Shown piece by piece: positions 55,013-64,000 of a DNA stretch of 64,000 nt. The notes beneath the pieces are model-generated. The model saw only the letters and a list, made by a program, of their open reading frames with translations. It searched no databases and was not told where the DNA came from. A program made the translations under genes and the position numbers. The stretch spans positions 62,001-126,000 of the forward strand of contig NZ_CP022989.1 in assembly GCF_002278075.1 (NCBI RefSeq), in the 5' to 3' direction. Origin of the DNA: Paraburkholderia aromaticivorans (GTDB lineage: Bacteria; Pseudomonadota; Gammaproteobacteria; Burkholderiales; Burkholderiaceae). Every line of letters starts with the position of its first letter. Within the stretch, counting starts at the first letter, position 1.

Positions 55013-56050
55013 ATGACATCTGTCCGCCTGTTGGTCTTCATTGCAGTTATCGGCGCGTGCTCCGTTGGTAGTCATCCCGCGTCTGCGGAAGATGTCGTGA
55101 CGATGCCAGCGGTCCAGAAGCGCCTTGCATCCACCTTCTCGGCACCCGCCCGCGTGCAGGCAGCCTCCAGTACCGTACTGAGCGCGCCTACTGCCGGCGT
55201 CGTTTCCAGCCTGCGCGTGATTCCGGGTGAAGAAGTGCGGGCTGGGCAAGTGGTTGCACGGCTCACCGGTCCCACCATATCGACTGATACCGCACGTCTT
55301 GCCGCGGACCTGAAGTCGGCCCAGATTCGAGTGAGGGCCGCGACCCAGGCCGCCGCTATCGGACAACAGAAGCTGGAGGAACAACTCAGTACTCGCGATG
55401 CGGTCATTCGCGCACATGCCGAACTCGACACCGCGCGTCAACAACTTGCAGCGGCGCAGGCGGCATCCCGCGGCTACGCAAGTCTCACCACCATTAGTGC
55501 ACCGGCCGCCGGGATGGTGACGGCCGTTAGCGCTGCCGATGGTCAGTACGTGAATGCGGGGCAGGCGCTCACAACCATCGCGCCTACAGCTGGCCTCTAC
55601 GTAGTCGCCGACCTGTCTGGAAGCAATGCCAGCCCGATTGTGCCGGGAATCAAGGGCGTTTTTCTGCCCGAGGGCAACAATGTAATTGTTCAAGTGGTTG
55701 TTCAGCATGTATCGCGCAGTCTCACCGCTCCGGGTCAGGTGGAAGTCTGGCTCAAAGCTGGACCAGGCTACACCCTTGACCCGGGGGCGGTTGGCAACGT
55801 TTCTCTGGTCTTGTCCGATGACAGGCAAGTGGCTATCCCATCAACTGCGCTCATTCTCGACGCCGGTCAATGGTGGGTACTGGTGCGTGACCGGAGCGGC
55901 AGCCGTCGCCGCCAGGTCGTTCCGGGCCTGTCGGACGGCGGTTGGACATCAGTCAGGCAAGGTCTCGTGGCGGGCGAACGCGTCGTGACGCAGGACGCCT
56001 ATCTTCTCTTTCACCAGGACTTTGCTACGCGTTATCAGCAAGCCGATTGA
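55013..56050 (+). CDS. RND efflux membrane-fusion protein
   Basis: The ATG at 55013 is seven bases after the outer-membrane gene stop. The 345-residue protein has a signal peptide (residues 1-24), a lipoyl-like domain with LRVIPGEEVRAGQVVARLTG, a helical hairpin rich in Ala/Gln and the second lipoyl half GMVTAVSAADGQYVNAGQAL. It links the RND pump at 56072 to the outer-membrane channel. It lacks His-rich termini seen in CzcB. Confidence 0.93.
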   Translation: MTSVRLLVFIAVIGACSVGSHPASAEDVVTMPAVQKRLASTFSAPARVQAASSTVLSAPTAGVVSSLRVIPGEEVRAGQVVARLTGPTISTDTARLAADLKSAQIRVRAATQAAAIGQQKLEEQLSTRDAVIRAHAELDTARQQLAAAQAASRGYASLTTISAPAAGMVTAVSAADGQYVNAGQALTTIAPTAGLYVVADLSGSNASPIVPGIKGVFLPEGNNVIVQVVVQHVSRSLTAPGQVEVWLKAGPGYTLDPGAVGNVSLVLSDDRQVAIPSTALILDAGQWWVLVRDRSGSRRRQVVPGLSDGGWTSVRQGLVAGERVVTQDAYLLFHQDFATRYQQAD

Positions 56051-56071
56051 CGTCGCTTACAAAGAAGAACA

Positions 56072-59000
56072 ATGCTCAACGATATCGTCAAGAGGCCGCT
56101 ACTCTGGGTCATGCTCTACGCAGGGCTGATTGCGTATGGTGTCTACGCGCTGTTGAACATTCACGCGGAAGTGTTGCCGCAGTTCAATATGCCGCAAGTG
56201 AGCTTCGTCGCGCAGTTGCCGGGCGCGACAACGTTGGACCTGGAGGGGCTGATTGCCCGACCGGTCGAAGCCGAACTGTCGTCGCTCGCGTCATTGAGCG
56301 ACGTGCGGACAGTCATAGGGCAAGGTTCCGTCAAGATTGAAGCGCGATTCTCGGAGGGGACCACCGCAGCAAGTGCGCTTCAGGACGTCAACGGTGTTAT
56401 CGGACGCATCAACAGTTCGTTACCCAAAGGTACGACTCTGACGACGGAAATCTCCGGCAATGCCATAAATGAGGTGGCGGACTACGCAATCCAGATTCCT
56501 GACGGCGTGGACGCGTCCCAAATCCAGCGTATTGTCGAGTCAAATTTCGCACCACGTGTCCGGGCGGTCGCTGGTGTACAACGCGTGTCGGTCGCCGGAC
56601 CCGGAGCAGATGCGATATGGGTGCGCCCCGACCTTGCAAGGCTTCAGCGTTTCAACGTCTCTGCGTCGGCGCTCGCAGCATCGCTCGACGCGGCGACAGC
56701 GATGGTGCCGAGCGGGTATGTCAACCTCGGACATCAGGACGCATTCATGGAAGGCAGAAGTCTGCCGACGAGTACCTCCGGCTACGTGCGCATGCTCGTT
56801 GGGAGCCCTGGCGCCACGTTGCCTTTAGGCGCTGTTGCAGAGGTCATCCGGTCTGCGCTCCCGTCTCATCACTCCGTGAAACTCGATAACCGGCCGACCA
56901 TTGCTCTAGTTGTTTTCAAGCAACCGGGGGCCTCGACGCTACCTGTCGTCGACGCAGTTGATAAGGCTCTGCAGGAACTCGAACCCCAACTGCCCGGCGG
57001 GGCACGCTTTGTGCGAATTTACAGCCAGGGGCACATTGTCGGCGTGGTCGCCTCGGATTTGACCAGGAATCTGGCCATTGGGGCCGTGCTCGCGGTCGCA
57101 GTGCTGTTCTGGATGCTCGGTGCCAGCCGCGGCATCTGGGCGATAGCGTTGAGCATTCCGTTATCGCTGCTGCTCGGTATCGCAGGGCTGTACCTGATGG
57201 GACAGACGCTGAATCTGCTGACGTTCGGCGCCCTGTCAGTCGCGGTGGGCCTGCTTGCCGACGACGCCATCATCGTACTCGAGAGCATTTATCACCGCTG
57301 GGAGGCGGGTGACGGTCGCTGGGAAGGTGTTGCACGTGGCTTGCGCGACATAGCCGGTCCCGACATTTCAGGGACGATGACGACCGTCGCGGTATTCCTG
57401 CCGCTTGTGTTCGTGGGAGGCCTCGCCGGACTTTTCTTCGTCCCGTTCTCTCTTGCAATGACAGTGAGTCTCATTGCGTCACTACTTATTTCGTTGAGTC
57501 TGATTCCGCTTGTGCTGGGATTCATCGGACCGCATATCGAGAAGCGCGTCACATCTGGTTCGCGTGCGGTCGCATGGCTCAAAAGCCGCAACTTGCGCCT
57601 GTTCGAAGTTGCGCTGCGTCATCCGCGTGTTTCGCTGTGGTCCTGCATCGCCATTTTCGTGGTCTCGGTGGCTGGGCTTGTGCTGGTGCCTGTCGATTTC
57701 CTGCCGCTTCCTAACGAGGCCGTGCTACTCGAAAGTTTTACGCTGCCGCCTGGAACTTCATTGCATGACGCCCAGGACGCATCGGACCGCATCACGCAAC
57801 GATTGATGGGCCTCCCGCCTGTTGCGCACGTGTTTTCCCGCGTGGGGTCTGCTTCGGGAACCTCATACACCGAGCCTGCCTATGCAGGCGAGATTCAGAT
57901 TGCGCTAAAACCTGATGTGAACGCGAGCAGTCTCGACCGAGTCGGCAAGCAGGTTCTGGATGCTTCAAAGCTCCCGGCGGTCCAGACAGTCATTGGGACA
58001 CCGACGCTCGAACGGGTGGGTGAAACGCTGTCCGGCCTGCCGCAACCGTTTGTCATCGATGTCTACGGCGATTCGATTGAAGCATTGCAGTCACTGTCGA
58101 ACGAGGTTACACGTCGGCTCTCAGGCATATCCGACCTCTCGGACGTCTTCAACAACGATGCCTATCCCGTAACAGAGTTGCAAATCACGCCCAATCCCGA
58201 TGGTCTCGCGCTCCACGGCATTACGCCGGCGGCGCTTTTTTCCCAGTTGCACATCCTTCTGGCGGGACAAACGGTCGCCACCGTTCCAGAGGGCAATGGT
58301 CACCTGGATGTGTTCGTGAGACTCGCCGACCCTACGCATCTGTCCATCGAGCAGCTCAACCAGCTTCCTGTAATGGCCAATGGGTGGGTTGCGTTGAAAG
58401 ACGTGGCGTACGTCCGCATGGCGACCGGACCCAACGTCATACGGCATCTGAACGGACTGCGGGCGGTCGAGATTCTGGCGACGCCCACTGCGCCGCTCGG
58501 CCAGGTCATTTCAGCGTCAAAGAAGGCCCTCGCGACGCTTCCCTTACCGGCGGGATACGAGGTGAGGTTTGGTGGCCTATATCCGCAACTCGAACATGCC
58601 GCGCTCAATGTTGGCGTGGCAGCCGTAGTTGCTCTCGCGCTGATGCTAGGTATCCTGACACTACAGTTCGATGGCCTCCTCGTGCCCGGTCTGCTTCTGC
58701 TGCAGATGCCGTTGGCGTTCTCCGGGGGAGCTATTGCCCTGGTGGTGAGTGGTGTCGGTCTCAACGCCATCGGTTTGATTGCGTTTCTTACCCTGATTGG
58801 AGTGAGCCTGAACCACGGCATCGTCTTGCTGCAGTTGGTAAAGCGAAACGAAGCGCAAGGACTCCCGGTGGTCGAAGCCGTGCGCGACGCTGTTGACGTG
58901 CGCTTCCGGCCGATTCTCCTGACTGTGCTGACAGCCTCACTGGGCCTGCTGCCGACGGCGCTCGGTTTCGGCAAAGGTGCCGCCCCTGAACAGGGGCTCG

Positions 59001-59116
59001 CAATCGTTACGTTGGGTGGGCTAATCTGGAGCGGCTTGCTCAGTACGAACCTGCTGCCAGCCCTTTATGTGTACAGGCGCGAGAAGCAACTTCGGAAAGC
59101 ATCCCTGAGGCGTTGA
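56072..59116 (+). CDS. RND efflux pump (AcrB-like)
   Basis: This 1014-residue inner-membrane pump has 12 membrane segments, two large periplasmic loops and the family motifs. Segment 4 reads GLLADDAIIVLESIYHR with an Asp pair for proton relay, as in hydrophobe-type pumps and unlike the metal-type DFG motif of CzcA. Further typical segments are TMTTVAVFLPLVFVGGLAG and NHGIVLLQLVKRNEAQG in the second half. It forms a tripartite pump with the two genes before it. Substrate not determinable; drug or metal. Confidence 0.93.
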   Translation: MLNDIVKRPLLWVMLYAGLIAYGVYALLNIHAEVLPQFNMPQVSFVAQLPGATTLDLEGLIARPVEAELSSLASLSDVRTVIGQGSVKIEARFSEGTTAASALQDVNGVIGRINSSLPKGTTLTTEISGNAINEVADYAIQIPDGVDASQIQRIVESNFAPRVRAVAGVQRVSVAGPGADAIWVRPDLARLQRFNVSASALAASLDAATAMVPSGYVNLGHQDAFMEGRSLPTSTSGYVRMLVGSPGATLPLGAVAEVIRSALPSHHSVKLDNRPTIALVVFKQPGASTLPVVDAVDKALQELEPQLPGGARFVRIYSQGHIVGVVASDLTRNLAIGAVLAVAVLFWMLGASRGIWAIALSIPLSLLLGIAGLYLMGQTLNLLTFGALSVAVGLLADDAIIVLESIYHRWEAGDGRWEGVARGLRDIAGPDISGTMTTVAVFLPLVFVGGLAGLFFVPFSLAMTVSLIASLLISLSLIPLVLGFIGPHIEKRVTSGSRAVAWLKSRNLRLFEVALRHPRVSLWSCIAIFVVSVAGLVLVPVDFLPLPNEAVLLESFTLPPGTSLHDAQDASDRITQRLMGLPPVAHVFSRVGSASGTSYTEPAYAGEIQIALKPDVNASSLDRVGKQVLDASKLPAVQTVIGTPTLERVGETLSGLPQPFVIDVYGDSIEALQSLSNEVTRRLSGISDLSDVFNNDAYPVTELQITPNPDGLALHGITPAALFSQLHILLAGQTVATVPEGNGHLDVFVRLADPTHLSIEQLNQLPVMANGWVALKDVAYVRMATGPNVIRHLNGLRAVEILATPTAPLGQVISASKKALATLPLPAGYEVRFGGLYPQLEHAALNVGVAAVVALALMLGILTLQFDGLLVPGLLLLQMPLAFSGGAIALVVSGVGLNAIGLIAFLTLIGVSLNHGIVLLQLVKRNEAQGLPVVEAVRDAVDVRFRPILLTVLTASLGLLPTALGFGKGAAPEQGLAIVTLGGLIWSGLLSTNLLPALYVYRREKQLRKASLRR

Positions 59117-59221
59117 GTTCGTGTAGAACATCGCCCTGTCATTGGCACGGTTTTATGATGGCGTCACACCCGCGCAGGGCTGTACAGCTGTTGTACGCGG
59201 CAATTCCAGAATCGAGAAAAG

Positions 59222-60430
59222 ATGCAGACCAATTCCACGCCGCGCGCCGGCACGCTTAGCCAAATCCCACGTGGTATCTGGATGCTCGGCTTTGTCAGCA
59301 TGTTCATGGACATCTCGTCGGAAATCATTCACAGCCTTTTGCCGATGTTCCTGGTAACTGGCCTGGGTGCGAGCGCGATGATGGTTGGTCTGATTGAGGG
59401 CGTCGCCGAAGCGACCACACCGATTGTGAAAATGTTCTCCGGTGCGCTGAGCGACTACCTCGGCAACCGGAAGTGGCTGGCGGTCATTGGATACGGCATG
59501 GGCGCGTTGAGCAAACCGCTGTTTGCGCTCGCGCCGACGGCGGGCATCGTACTGACAGCGCGCGTCGCCGACAGAATCGGCAAAGGCGTGCGGGGTGCCC
59601 CGCGCGACGCACTCGTCGCCGATATCACACCCCCACATCTGCGTGGGGCCGCCTATGGCTTGCGACAATCGCTCGACACGGTCGGCGCGTTTCTCGGACC
59701 TTTGCTCGCCGTCGTGTTGATGCTGCTGTGGGCAGACAACTTTCGCCGCGTATTCTGGGTGGCTGTGATTCCCGGACTGGTCGCGGTGGCATTGCTGGTG
59801 TTCGGCGTTAAGGAACCCGCGCTTCATTCGGACGCGAAACGTGTTAACCCGATGAAGCTCGAAAGCCTGAAGAAGCTGAGCCGGTCTTATTGGTGGGTGG
59901 TGTTCATCGGAGCGGTATTCACGCTCGCGCGGTTCAGCGAGGCATTCCTCATCCTGCGCGCGATGCAGGGCGGTGTACCGATTGCGCTGGTGCCGCTGGT
60001 GATGGTGGCAATGAACCTGGTGTATTCCGTCTCTGCCTATCCCTTTGGCAAACTGGCTGACTCGATGAGCCACACCAGACTACTCGCCATCGGCCTTGTG
60101 GTGCTGATTGCGTCGGATGTCGTGCTTGCACACGGAAGCCACTGGCCGGTCGTATTGCTGGGTGTCGCGTTGTGGGGCCTGCATATGGGGCTCACGCAGG
60201 GCCTGCTCGCGACGATGGTTGCACATGCAGCACCGCCGGACCTGAAAGGCACCGCGTTCGGCTTCTTCAATCTGATGAGCGGACTGGCGATGCTTGTGGC
60301 GAGTGTCGTCGCGGGTGAACTCTGGGACCGGTTTGGAGCAGGCACAACGTTCTATGCAGGCGCTGGATTCTGTATCGCGACGCTGATTACGCTCGTCGCG
60401 AGGACAACGACGTCTGGCGGTGAAGCATGA
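59222..60430 (+). CDS. MFS transporter
   Basis: This 402-residue protein has about 12 membrane segments and the loop GALSDYLGNRKWLAV after segment 2, DRIGKGVRGAPRDALVAD in segment 4-5 region (typical of a group of MFS proteins with RxGKGxR), and GKLADSMSHTRLLAI. Its stop overlaps the PAP2 gene start by four bases (60427). The substrate is unknown. It follows the RND gene by 105 bp and may be co-transcribed. Confidence 0.88.
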   Translation: MQTNSTPRAGTLSQIPRGIWMLGFVSMFMDISSEIIHSLLPMFLVTGLGASAMMVGLIEGVAEATTPIVKMFSGALSDYLGNRKWLAVIGYGMGALSKPLFALAPTAGIVLTARVADRIGKGVRGAPRDALVADITPPHLRGAAYGLRQSLDTVGAFLGPLLAVVLMLLWADNFRRVFWVAVIPGLVAVALLVFGVKEPALHSDAKRVNPMKLESLKKLSRSYWWVVFIGAVFTLARFSEAFLILRAMQGGVPIALVPLVMVAMNLVYSVSAYPFGKLADSMSHTRLLAIGLVVLIASDVVLAHGSHWPVVLLGVALWGLHMGLTQGLLATMVAHAAPPDLKGTAFGFFNLMSGLAMLVASVVAGELWDRFGAGTTFYAGAGFCIATLITLVARTTTSGGEA

Positions 60431-61188
60431 ACTGGCGTTTGCTCTTCAAGCGCATCGGAATCCGCAACCTGCTCGTTGCTGGCGTACTAGCTGTCGGTGG
60501 TACGTGGCTTTTCCTTGGCGTGCTGGAGGATGTCGTTAGCGGGGACCCGCTTGTTACGGTCGACGTCAGGATTCACGCGGCGCTCCAGTCTATCCGTTTC
60601 CCGCTACTCGACTCCATTATGGTCGCCGCTTCGGAAATGGGCGATGCTGCCGTCACCATCCCGGTGATTCTCGTCGTCCTTGCGTGGCTCGTCTGGCAAA
60701 GGCGGCTGCGAAGTGCCACTTACTGGATACTGGCGGTAGTGCTTGCACAGGCGTTCGTCGTAACAATGAAGTTTGCCATGCGCCGTGCGCGACCGTCATC
60801 GATGTATGAGGGCCTGCAGGGATTTTCCTTTCCCAGCAATCATGCAACGCTGAGCGTTGTCACCTATGGATTTCTCGCGTTTTTCGTTGCGCGCGCGTGG
60901 GGCAGCGCCGCACGGCTGCGTATTGCGACTGCCACCGCACTGTTTATTCTCCTGATTTCGTTCTCACGCCTTTATCTGGGCGTGCACTGGTTTTCTGATG
61001 TGCTCGCCGGAATCAGCTTCGGTGTGGCGTGGATAGCAACGGCAACGGTGCTGCATCACGTAGGCGATGCAGGCCAAAGGGACGCTTCTTCACTCGGCGT
61101 GGCCTCCTTCGTCACGTTTGTCATCAGCGCGACGGTGCACATCATCATGCAACACGGTGTGGACATGACCCTCTACGCCCCCGAGTAG
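60427..61188 (+). CDS. PAP2-family membrane phosphatase
   Basis: This 253-residue protein has six membrane segments and the PAP2 triad: KFAMRRARPSS (KX6RP), FPSNHATLSV (PSGH-type, SNH here) and SRLYLGVHWFSDVLAG (SRX5HX3D). It likely dephosphorylates a lipid pyrophosphate or phosphatidate at the periplasmic face. It is translationally coupled to the MFS gene before it, an arrangement seen in other Burkholderiaceae metal regions; role unknown. Confidence 0.92.
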   Translation: MNWRLLFKRIGIRNLLVAGVLAVGGTWLFLGVLEDVVSGDPLVTVDVRIHAALQSIRFPLLDSIMVAASEMGDAAVTIPVILVVLAWLVWQRRLRSATYWILAVVLAQAFVVTMKFAMRRARPSSMYEGLQGFSFPSNHATLSVVTYGFLAFFVARAWGSAARLRIATATALFILLISFSRLYLGVHWFSDVLAGISFGVAWIATATVLHHVGDAGQRDASSLGVASFVTFVISATVHIIMQHGVDMTLYAPE

Positions 61189-61311
61189 CATGCTCACCAG
61201 CAATTTCTTTACTGCTGCTTCCGGAAGCTGTGATTGCCTTTCCAATGCAACTCGGCGTCGCACGTGCGACACATAACGACGGACTCCAGCGCGACTGTAA
61301 CCATCCGCTCC

Positions 61312-62019
61312 TCAATTGCCGTAGGTTCCGCGCCCACGCTGCTTTCGATGCTCGTGGCGAATGTCGGTGCCACGGACGGCATAGATGACGGATTCGGCAA
61401 TGTTGGCGGCATGGTCGCCGATACGCTCAATGGATTTCGCGATGAACAGGTAGTCGAGCCCAGTCTGAATTGTCCGAGGGTCTTCCTCCATGGACGTGAC
61501 AAGCTTGACTACGAAGGCCCGAAATTCGGCGTCGAGGGCTTCGTCGTCGAGGACAATCTGCGCGGCCGCAGTTGCGTCCATGCGCGCAACTGCGTCCAGT
61601 GCTCCGCGAAGCAGGTGTGAAGCCATTTCGCCAGAAGTCTTGATTTCGGTGATGTTGAGGTTCCACGCGCCTGCGTCCATCACGACGCGGCGAGTGCGTT
61701 TCGCTATCTTCCGTGCCTCGTCGCCAACACGCTCAAGGTTGGCCGCGCACTTCGAAGTCGCCATCAGAAGGCGCAGGTCGGAGGCCGCCGGCTGCCAACG
61801 GGCAATAATGTTAACCACTTCGTCGTCGACTTCTATTTCCATGAGATTGAGTCGACGCTCAACGTCGCCGACATGCTCAAGAGGTGTCAGGTCGAACGTC
61901 GTCAGCGCTTCCAGCACGCACGCAATCTGTGACTCGACCAGACCACCCATTTCGAGCAGCCTCGTCGAGACCAGATTAAGTTCGGCATCAAACCTGCTCG
62001 AGAGATGTTTGTCTGGCAT
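61312..62019 (-). CDS. phoU: PhoU-type phosphate signalling protein
   Basis: The ATG at 62019 (MPDKHLSSRFDAELNLVSTR) with GAGGA upstream gives 235 residues of normal length. The two PhoU repeats carry the metal-binding motifs EVDDEVVNII...ERVGDEARKIA and DEALDAEFRAFV...ERIGDHAANIAE. PhoU links Pst transport to PhoR. No pst or pho genes are in the window, so this is a stand-alone copy, as often seen in arsenic islands where phosphate uptake control limits arsenate entry. Confidence 0.93.
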   Translation of the reverse strand: MPDKHLSSRFDAELNLVSTRLLEMGGLVESQIACVLEALTTFDLTPLEHVGDVERRLNLMEIEVDDEVVNIIARWQPAASDLRLLMATSKCAANLERVGDEARKIAKRTRRVVMDAGAWNLNITEIKTSGEMASHLLRGALDAVARMDATAAAQIVLDDEALDAEFRAFVVKLVTSMEEDPRTIQTGLDYLFIAKSIERIGDHAANIAESVIYAVRGTDIRHEHRKQRGRGTYGN

Positions 62020-62080
62020 GTTCTGTCCTCGACCAGGAGTGTCCATGCCGTGCGCGCGCTGGTCGCTTGTAAGCGCCACG

Positions 62081-62521
62081 TTACGAATTTCCGGGTCGAC
62101 CGGTTTTGACCGTTTCGACAGCCGAAATTGCCGCGAGCAGCCGCTTCGCCGATGCCGCCTCGAGCAGAATCAGTCCCGCGCGCAGAAGCTCACTTTTCCT
62201 GACCGACACGCCCGCGTCGAGGCACGTCTGTTTCAATGCTGCGATTTTGTCGTAGTCGGATTTCGGCATTGTGAAACTGTCGCGCACGACCTTCTCCTTC
62301 TTCACACGCTTCGCCTTGTCCTCTACGGCTCCGCCAGTTGGCGTCGCGTCGACCGCTAGCACCCGCTTTGGTTTTTTCGTCTTTGTCGGGGCAGCCCGAG
62401 TATCAGTGGTTACCGCGTCCGGCGCCTCTGCTTGCGTCTCATCGGCTGCTGCACGTCCATTGCCATTCTTCGGAAAGTGAAACGCCTTCTTCGTCGGCTT
62501 CCTGATACGGGGTTCAATCAT
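62081..62521 (-). CDS. Putative DNA-binding protein with ribbon-helix-helix-like end
   Basis: The ATG at 62521 is preferred because GGAG lies six bases before it; ATGs at 62527 and 62539 are possible. The first 75 residues are Lys/Ala/Thr-rich and probably disordered. The C-terminal 65 residues (RDSFTMPKSDYDKIAAL, SVRKSELLRAGLILL) have the strand-helix-helix pattern of ribbon-helix-helix proteins. A perfect 12-base inverted repeat overlies its leader, which suits autoregulation. Similar proteins occur in Burkholderia; function unknown. Confidence 0.65.
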   Translation of the reverse strand: MIEPRIRKPTKKAFHFPKNGNGRAAADETQAEAPDAVTTDTRAAPTKTKKPKRVLAVDATPTGGAVEDKAKRVKKEKVVRDSFTMPKSDYDKIAALKQTCLDAGVSVRKSELLRAGLILLEAASAKRLLAAISAVETVKTGRPGNS

Positions 62522-62538
62522 GGCCATCTCCAGCCTCA

Positions 62539-62569
62539 ATAAACGATATAAACAGTATATATCGTTTAT
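62539..62569. promoter_or_regulatory. Perfect 12-bp inverted repeat, candidate operator
   Basis: The arms ATAAACGATATA and TATATCGTTTAT are exact inverse complements with a seven-base centre (AACAGTA). The dyad lies 18-48 bp upstream of the ATG at 62521, over the likely promoter of a gene whose product has a ribbon-helix-helix-like end. It is also AT-rich relative to its surroundings. Confidence 0.65.
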
Positions 62570-62929
62570 GAGTCTTTTCCCGGCTTTGTGGTGAGCGCCC
62601 CGCGAGGCGCCGACTGGAAAGCTGTCCGTAGACCTGTTTGCAAGGCTGTGGAATCACATAGACAAGTTCAGCAAGCCGCCGATGTGACCGGATTCGTACA
62701 ATGCGAGCGTTAGCCACGCATCCAGGTTCTGACGATAAAGATTCTAGGGAGTAAGCACACTGGAATAAGCACACCTTCTTTCGAAAGACAGCTGGGTATG
62801 TTCAGACAAGACGAGGATAACCAGTTTGCGTCAACCATAGGATGATTCAATTTGCACGGAGGCCGACAACGTCGTTTAATCGACTTCCAGCTGGCTCCCA
62901 TCACTCTTGCAGCACGCCCGGAGCGCACA

Positions 62930-63127
62930 ATGGCCGACCTTAACTTTGAAGACGTCGTCAAGGCAATCGCCTCTGACACCAATACCCCAACCGAGACCGT
63001 ATCGAGGATGTACGCCGAGACGTGGGCTCAATACAGTGACGGGGCGCGTGTCCTGGACTACCTGACAGTCCTGGTCGCTAAACGTGTCCGGGAAAACCTT
63101 CGCGGGGTTTCGCAAGACAGGCACTAG
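62930..63127 (+). CDS. DUF3562-type small protein
   Basis: The ATG at 62930 follows GGAG; the upstream extension is not gene-like. The 65-residue product (MADLNFEDVVKAIASDTNTP) with PTETVSRMYAETWAQYSDGARVLDYLTVLVAKRVRENL matches the DUF3562 pattern common in Burkholderia. It is soluble and helical; function unknown. Confidence 0.8.
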   Translation: MADLNFEDVVKAIASDTNTPTETVSRMYAETWAQYSDGARVLDYLTVLVAKRVRENLRGVSQDRH

Positions 63128-63471
63128 ACCGCCGCCACAGAGTTTCATCCAGTCGATTCGCGGCATCCTGCATCATCAGATGCTTTCTCATAACCAGTTC
63201 GTTATCCTTACATCTGCTGCGCGCCTGATGTTGAGAAATACAGTCTGATGAGCGGCTTTCGGTATCGCCGCATGTATCGTGTCATGATACGTACGGTAGG
63301 CGCCGACTACGACACCGGCATTTCAAGTGTGCGAGGAACGGTATCAACGGTACTGGAACTCCTCACGAGGTCGCTGTCAACTGACGTGTCTCGCCGAAAG
63401 GAGGAAACGAAAATCCGGCGAAAAAATCACACTCGCTCTGGAATGTGCAAGCAAGCTGCTTCCTTGGCCGA
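63128..63471. other. Intergenic stretch with weak ORFs only
   Basis: A 75-codon plus frame (63248-63475) and a shifted one overlap here, but neither has a convincing ribosome site or recognisable sequence and the first overlaps the CHAD gene end. I treat the region as noncoding or decayed. Confidence 0.4.
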
Positions 63472-64000
63472 TTAGCCCGTCGTCCTGCGCAGGATTTCAC
63501 GTGCGGCGCGCATGTGGCGCTTTCTCAGTTCTTCCAGAAAGCCCACGGCCGCCTCGACCGTCTTCGGCTCGCCGAGCTGGAACGAATACTCCCGCAATAG
63601 TGTCTCGCTTGTGACGACGTCGTTGAGTTTGCCAAGTTCGTCCTGCACGGACGTCAGGCGTGCGATGCCATCCTCATGGCTACCGTCAAGGACTGGCGAA
63701 AAGAACTCCAGCAGATATCGCAGCTTCTTCCCGGCGATTCGTACGTCGTGAAGCGTCGCGTAGCCTACCCCTTCCTGCAAGGCAACTCTTTTCACTCTTT
63801 TCATGAGCGCTTTCTCAGCCGATTCCACACGTTCCCGCGCAAACGCGTCAATCGTGGGGCTGACGGCACGCAAATCCAGCTGGTGTCGGGCGCCTGTCAG
63901 TGCGCGCTCGATTATCCGCTCGACACCGGCGTTCCCGATTGTCTTTCGACTGAACGACAGCGCTGCGGCACGATGCTCGTCGACGAATTCGAGAAGTGAA
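63472..64000 (-). CDS. CHAD-domain protein, N-terminus cut by the window edge
   Basis: The minus frame runs open from the right edge (read as LLEFVDEHRAAALSFSRK) to TAA at 63472, so the start is outside. The CHAD core is visible: HQLDLRAVSPTIDAFARE, LHDVRIAGKKLRYLLEFFSP and LQDELGKLNDV-like TSVQDELGKLNDVV, with conserved His/Arg that bind polyphosphate in this family. CHAD proteins associate with polyphosphate or with VTC-type enzymes. The nearby phoU may be functionally related. Confidence 0.85.
   Translation of the reverse strand, partial: SLLEFVDEHRAAALSFSRKTIGNAGVERIIERALTGARHQLDLRAVSPTIDAFARERVESAEKALMKRVKRVALQEGVGYATLHDVRIAGKKLRYLLEFFSPVLDGSHEDGIARLTSVQDELGKLNDVVTSETLLREYSFQLGEPKTVEAAVGFLEELRKRHMRAAREILRRTTG

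Noticed and set aside
59140..59160. TGGCACGGTTTTATG as a sigma-54 promoter before the MFS gene at 59222
   Set aside because: The -24 half fits but the -12 half lacks TTGC, and no enhancer-type regulator adjoins it.
59153..60073. 306-codon minus frame opposite the MFS gene at 59222
   Set aside because: Shadow of a real membrane-protein gene; its His/Arg/Gln-rich content is typical of antisense frames.
62551..62557. AACAGTA centre of the 62539 dyad as part of a LexA box
   Set aside because: The CTGT half-site needed eight bases before ACAG is absent; the perfect dyad around it explains the region better.
1..64000. CRISPR arrays, tRNA or rRNA genes, integrase or conjugation genes
   Set aside because: I looked for regularly spaced repeats, cloverleaf-type sequences and recombinase motifs and saw none I could support.

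Overview
The window looks like an accessory, metal-rich region of a Burkholderiaceae genome (Paraburkholderia, Caballeronia or a close relative). This rests on the high GC3 coding style, an imuA-imuB-dnaE2 mutasome, a DUF3562 small protein, an H-NS-type protein with the Burkholderia domain layout, and the betaproteobacterial flavour of the aio, cop and RND genes. No rRNA, tRNA, CRISPR array or integrase is visible. The assignment is inference from gene content.

Layout. (1) 1-4.5 kb: LexA-controlled imuA-imuB-dnaE2 (dnaE2 runs off the left edge) and a few small unknown genes. (2) 4.5-34.2 kb: an arsenic and sulfur island bounded by two related direct repeats of 83-84 bp (4538 and 34118). It holds an ArsR-controlled organoarsenical block (arsN2, an MFS exporter, two unknown ORFs, arsH, arsR, arsI) with a TnpB element inserted inside the operon; a second arsR with arsC and acr3; a broken arsDA pair; a Met-rich secreted protein and an AhpD-like protein; a BigR/Blh sulfide module with YeeE-type and TauE-type transporters; an imuA remnant; the arsenite oxidase regulon aioX-aioS-aioR // aioB-aioA-moaA with a sigma-54 promoter; and arsO plus a second class of arsC. 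(3) 34.2-39.5 kb: unknown and degenerate genes, two small secreted proteins, an H-NS-like protein with a duplicated DNA-binding domain, and a lemA/TPM-domain operon. (4) 39.5-51.5 kb: copper resistance (Cu P-type ATPase, copC, copD, a CusF-like protein, a multicopper oxidase, an outer-membrane channel, a CzcI-like protein) and a second P-type ATPase. (5) 51.5-61.2 kb: a two-component system divergent from a tripartite RND efflux operon, then an MFS transporter and a PAP2 phosphatase. (6) 61.3-64 kb: phoU, a putative DNA-binding protein with a perfect inverted repeat in its leader, DUF3562, and a CHAD-domain gene cut by the right edge.

How the genes work together. AioX/S/R would sense periplasmic arsenite and use RpoN to switch on AioBA, which oxidises arsenite to arsenate; MoaA helps make the Mo cofactor. 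Arsenate is re-reduced in the cytoplasm by two unrelated ArsC types and expelled as arsenite by Acr3. ArsI, ArsH and possibly ArsN2 and the MFS protein handle organoarsenicals. The ArsDA ATPase arm is inactivated by several lesions, while Acr3, which can work without it, is intact.
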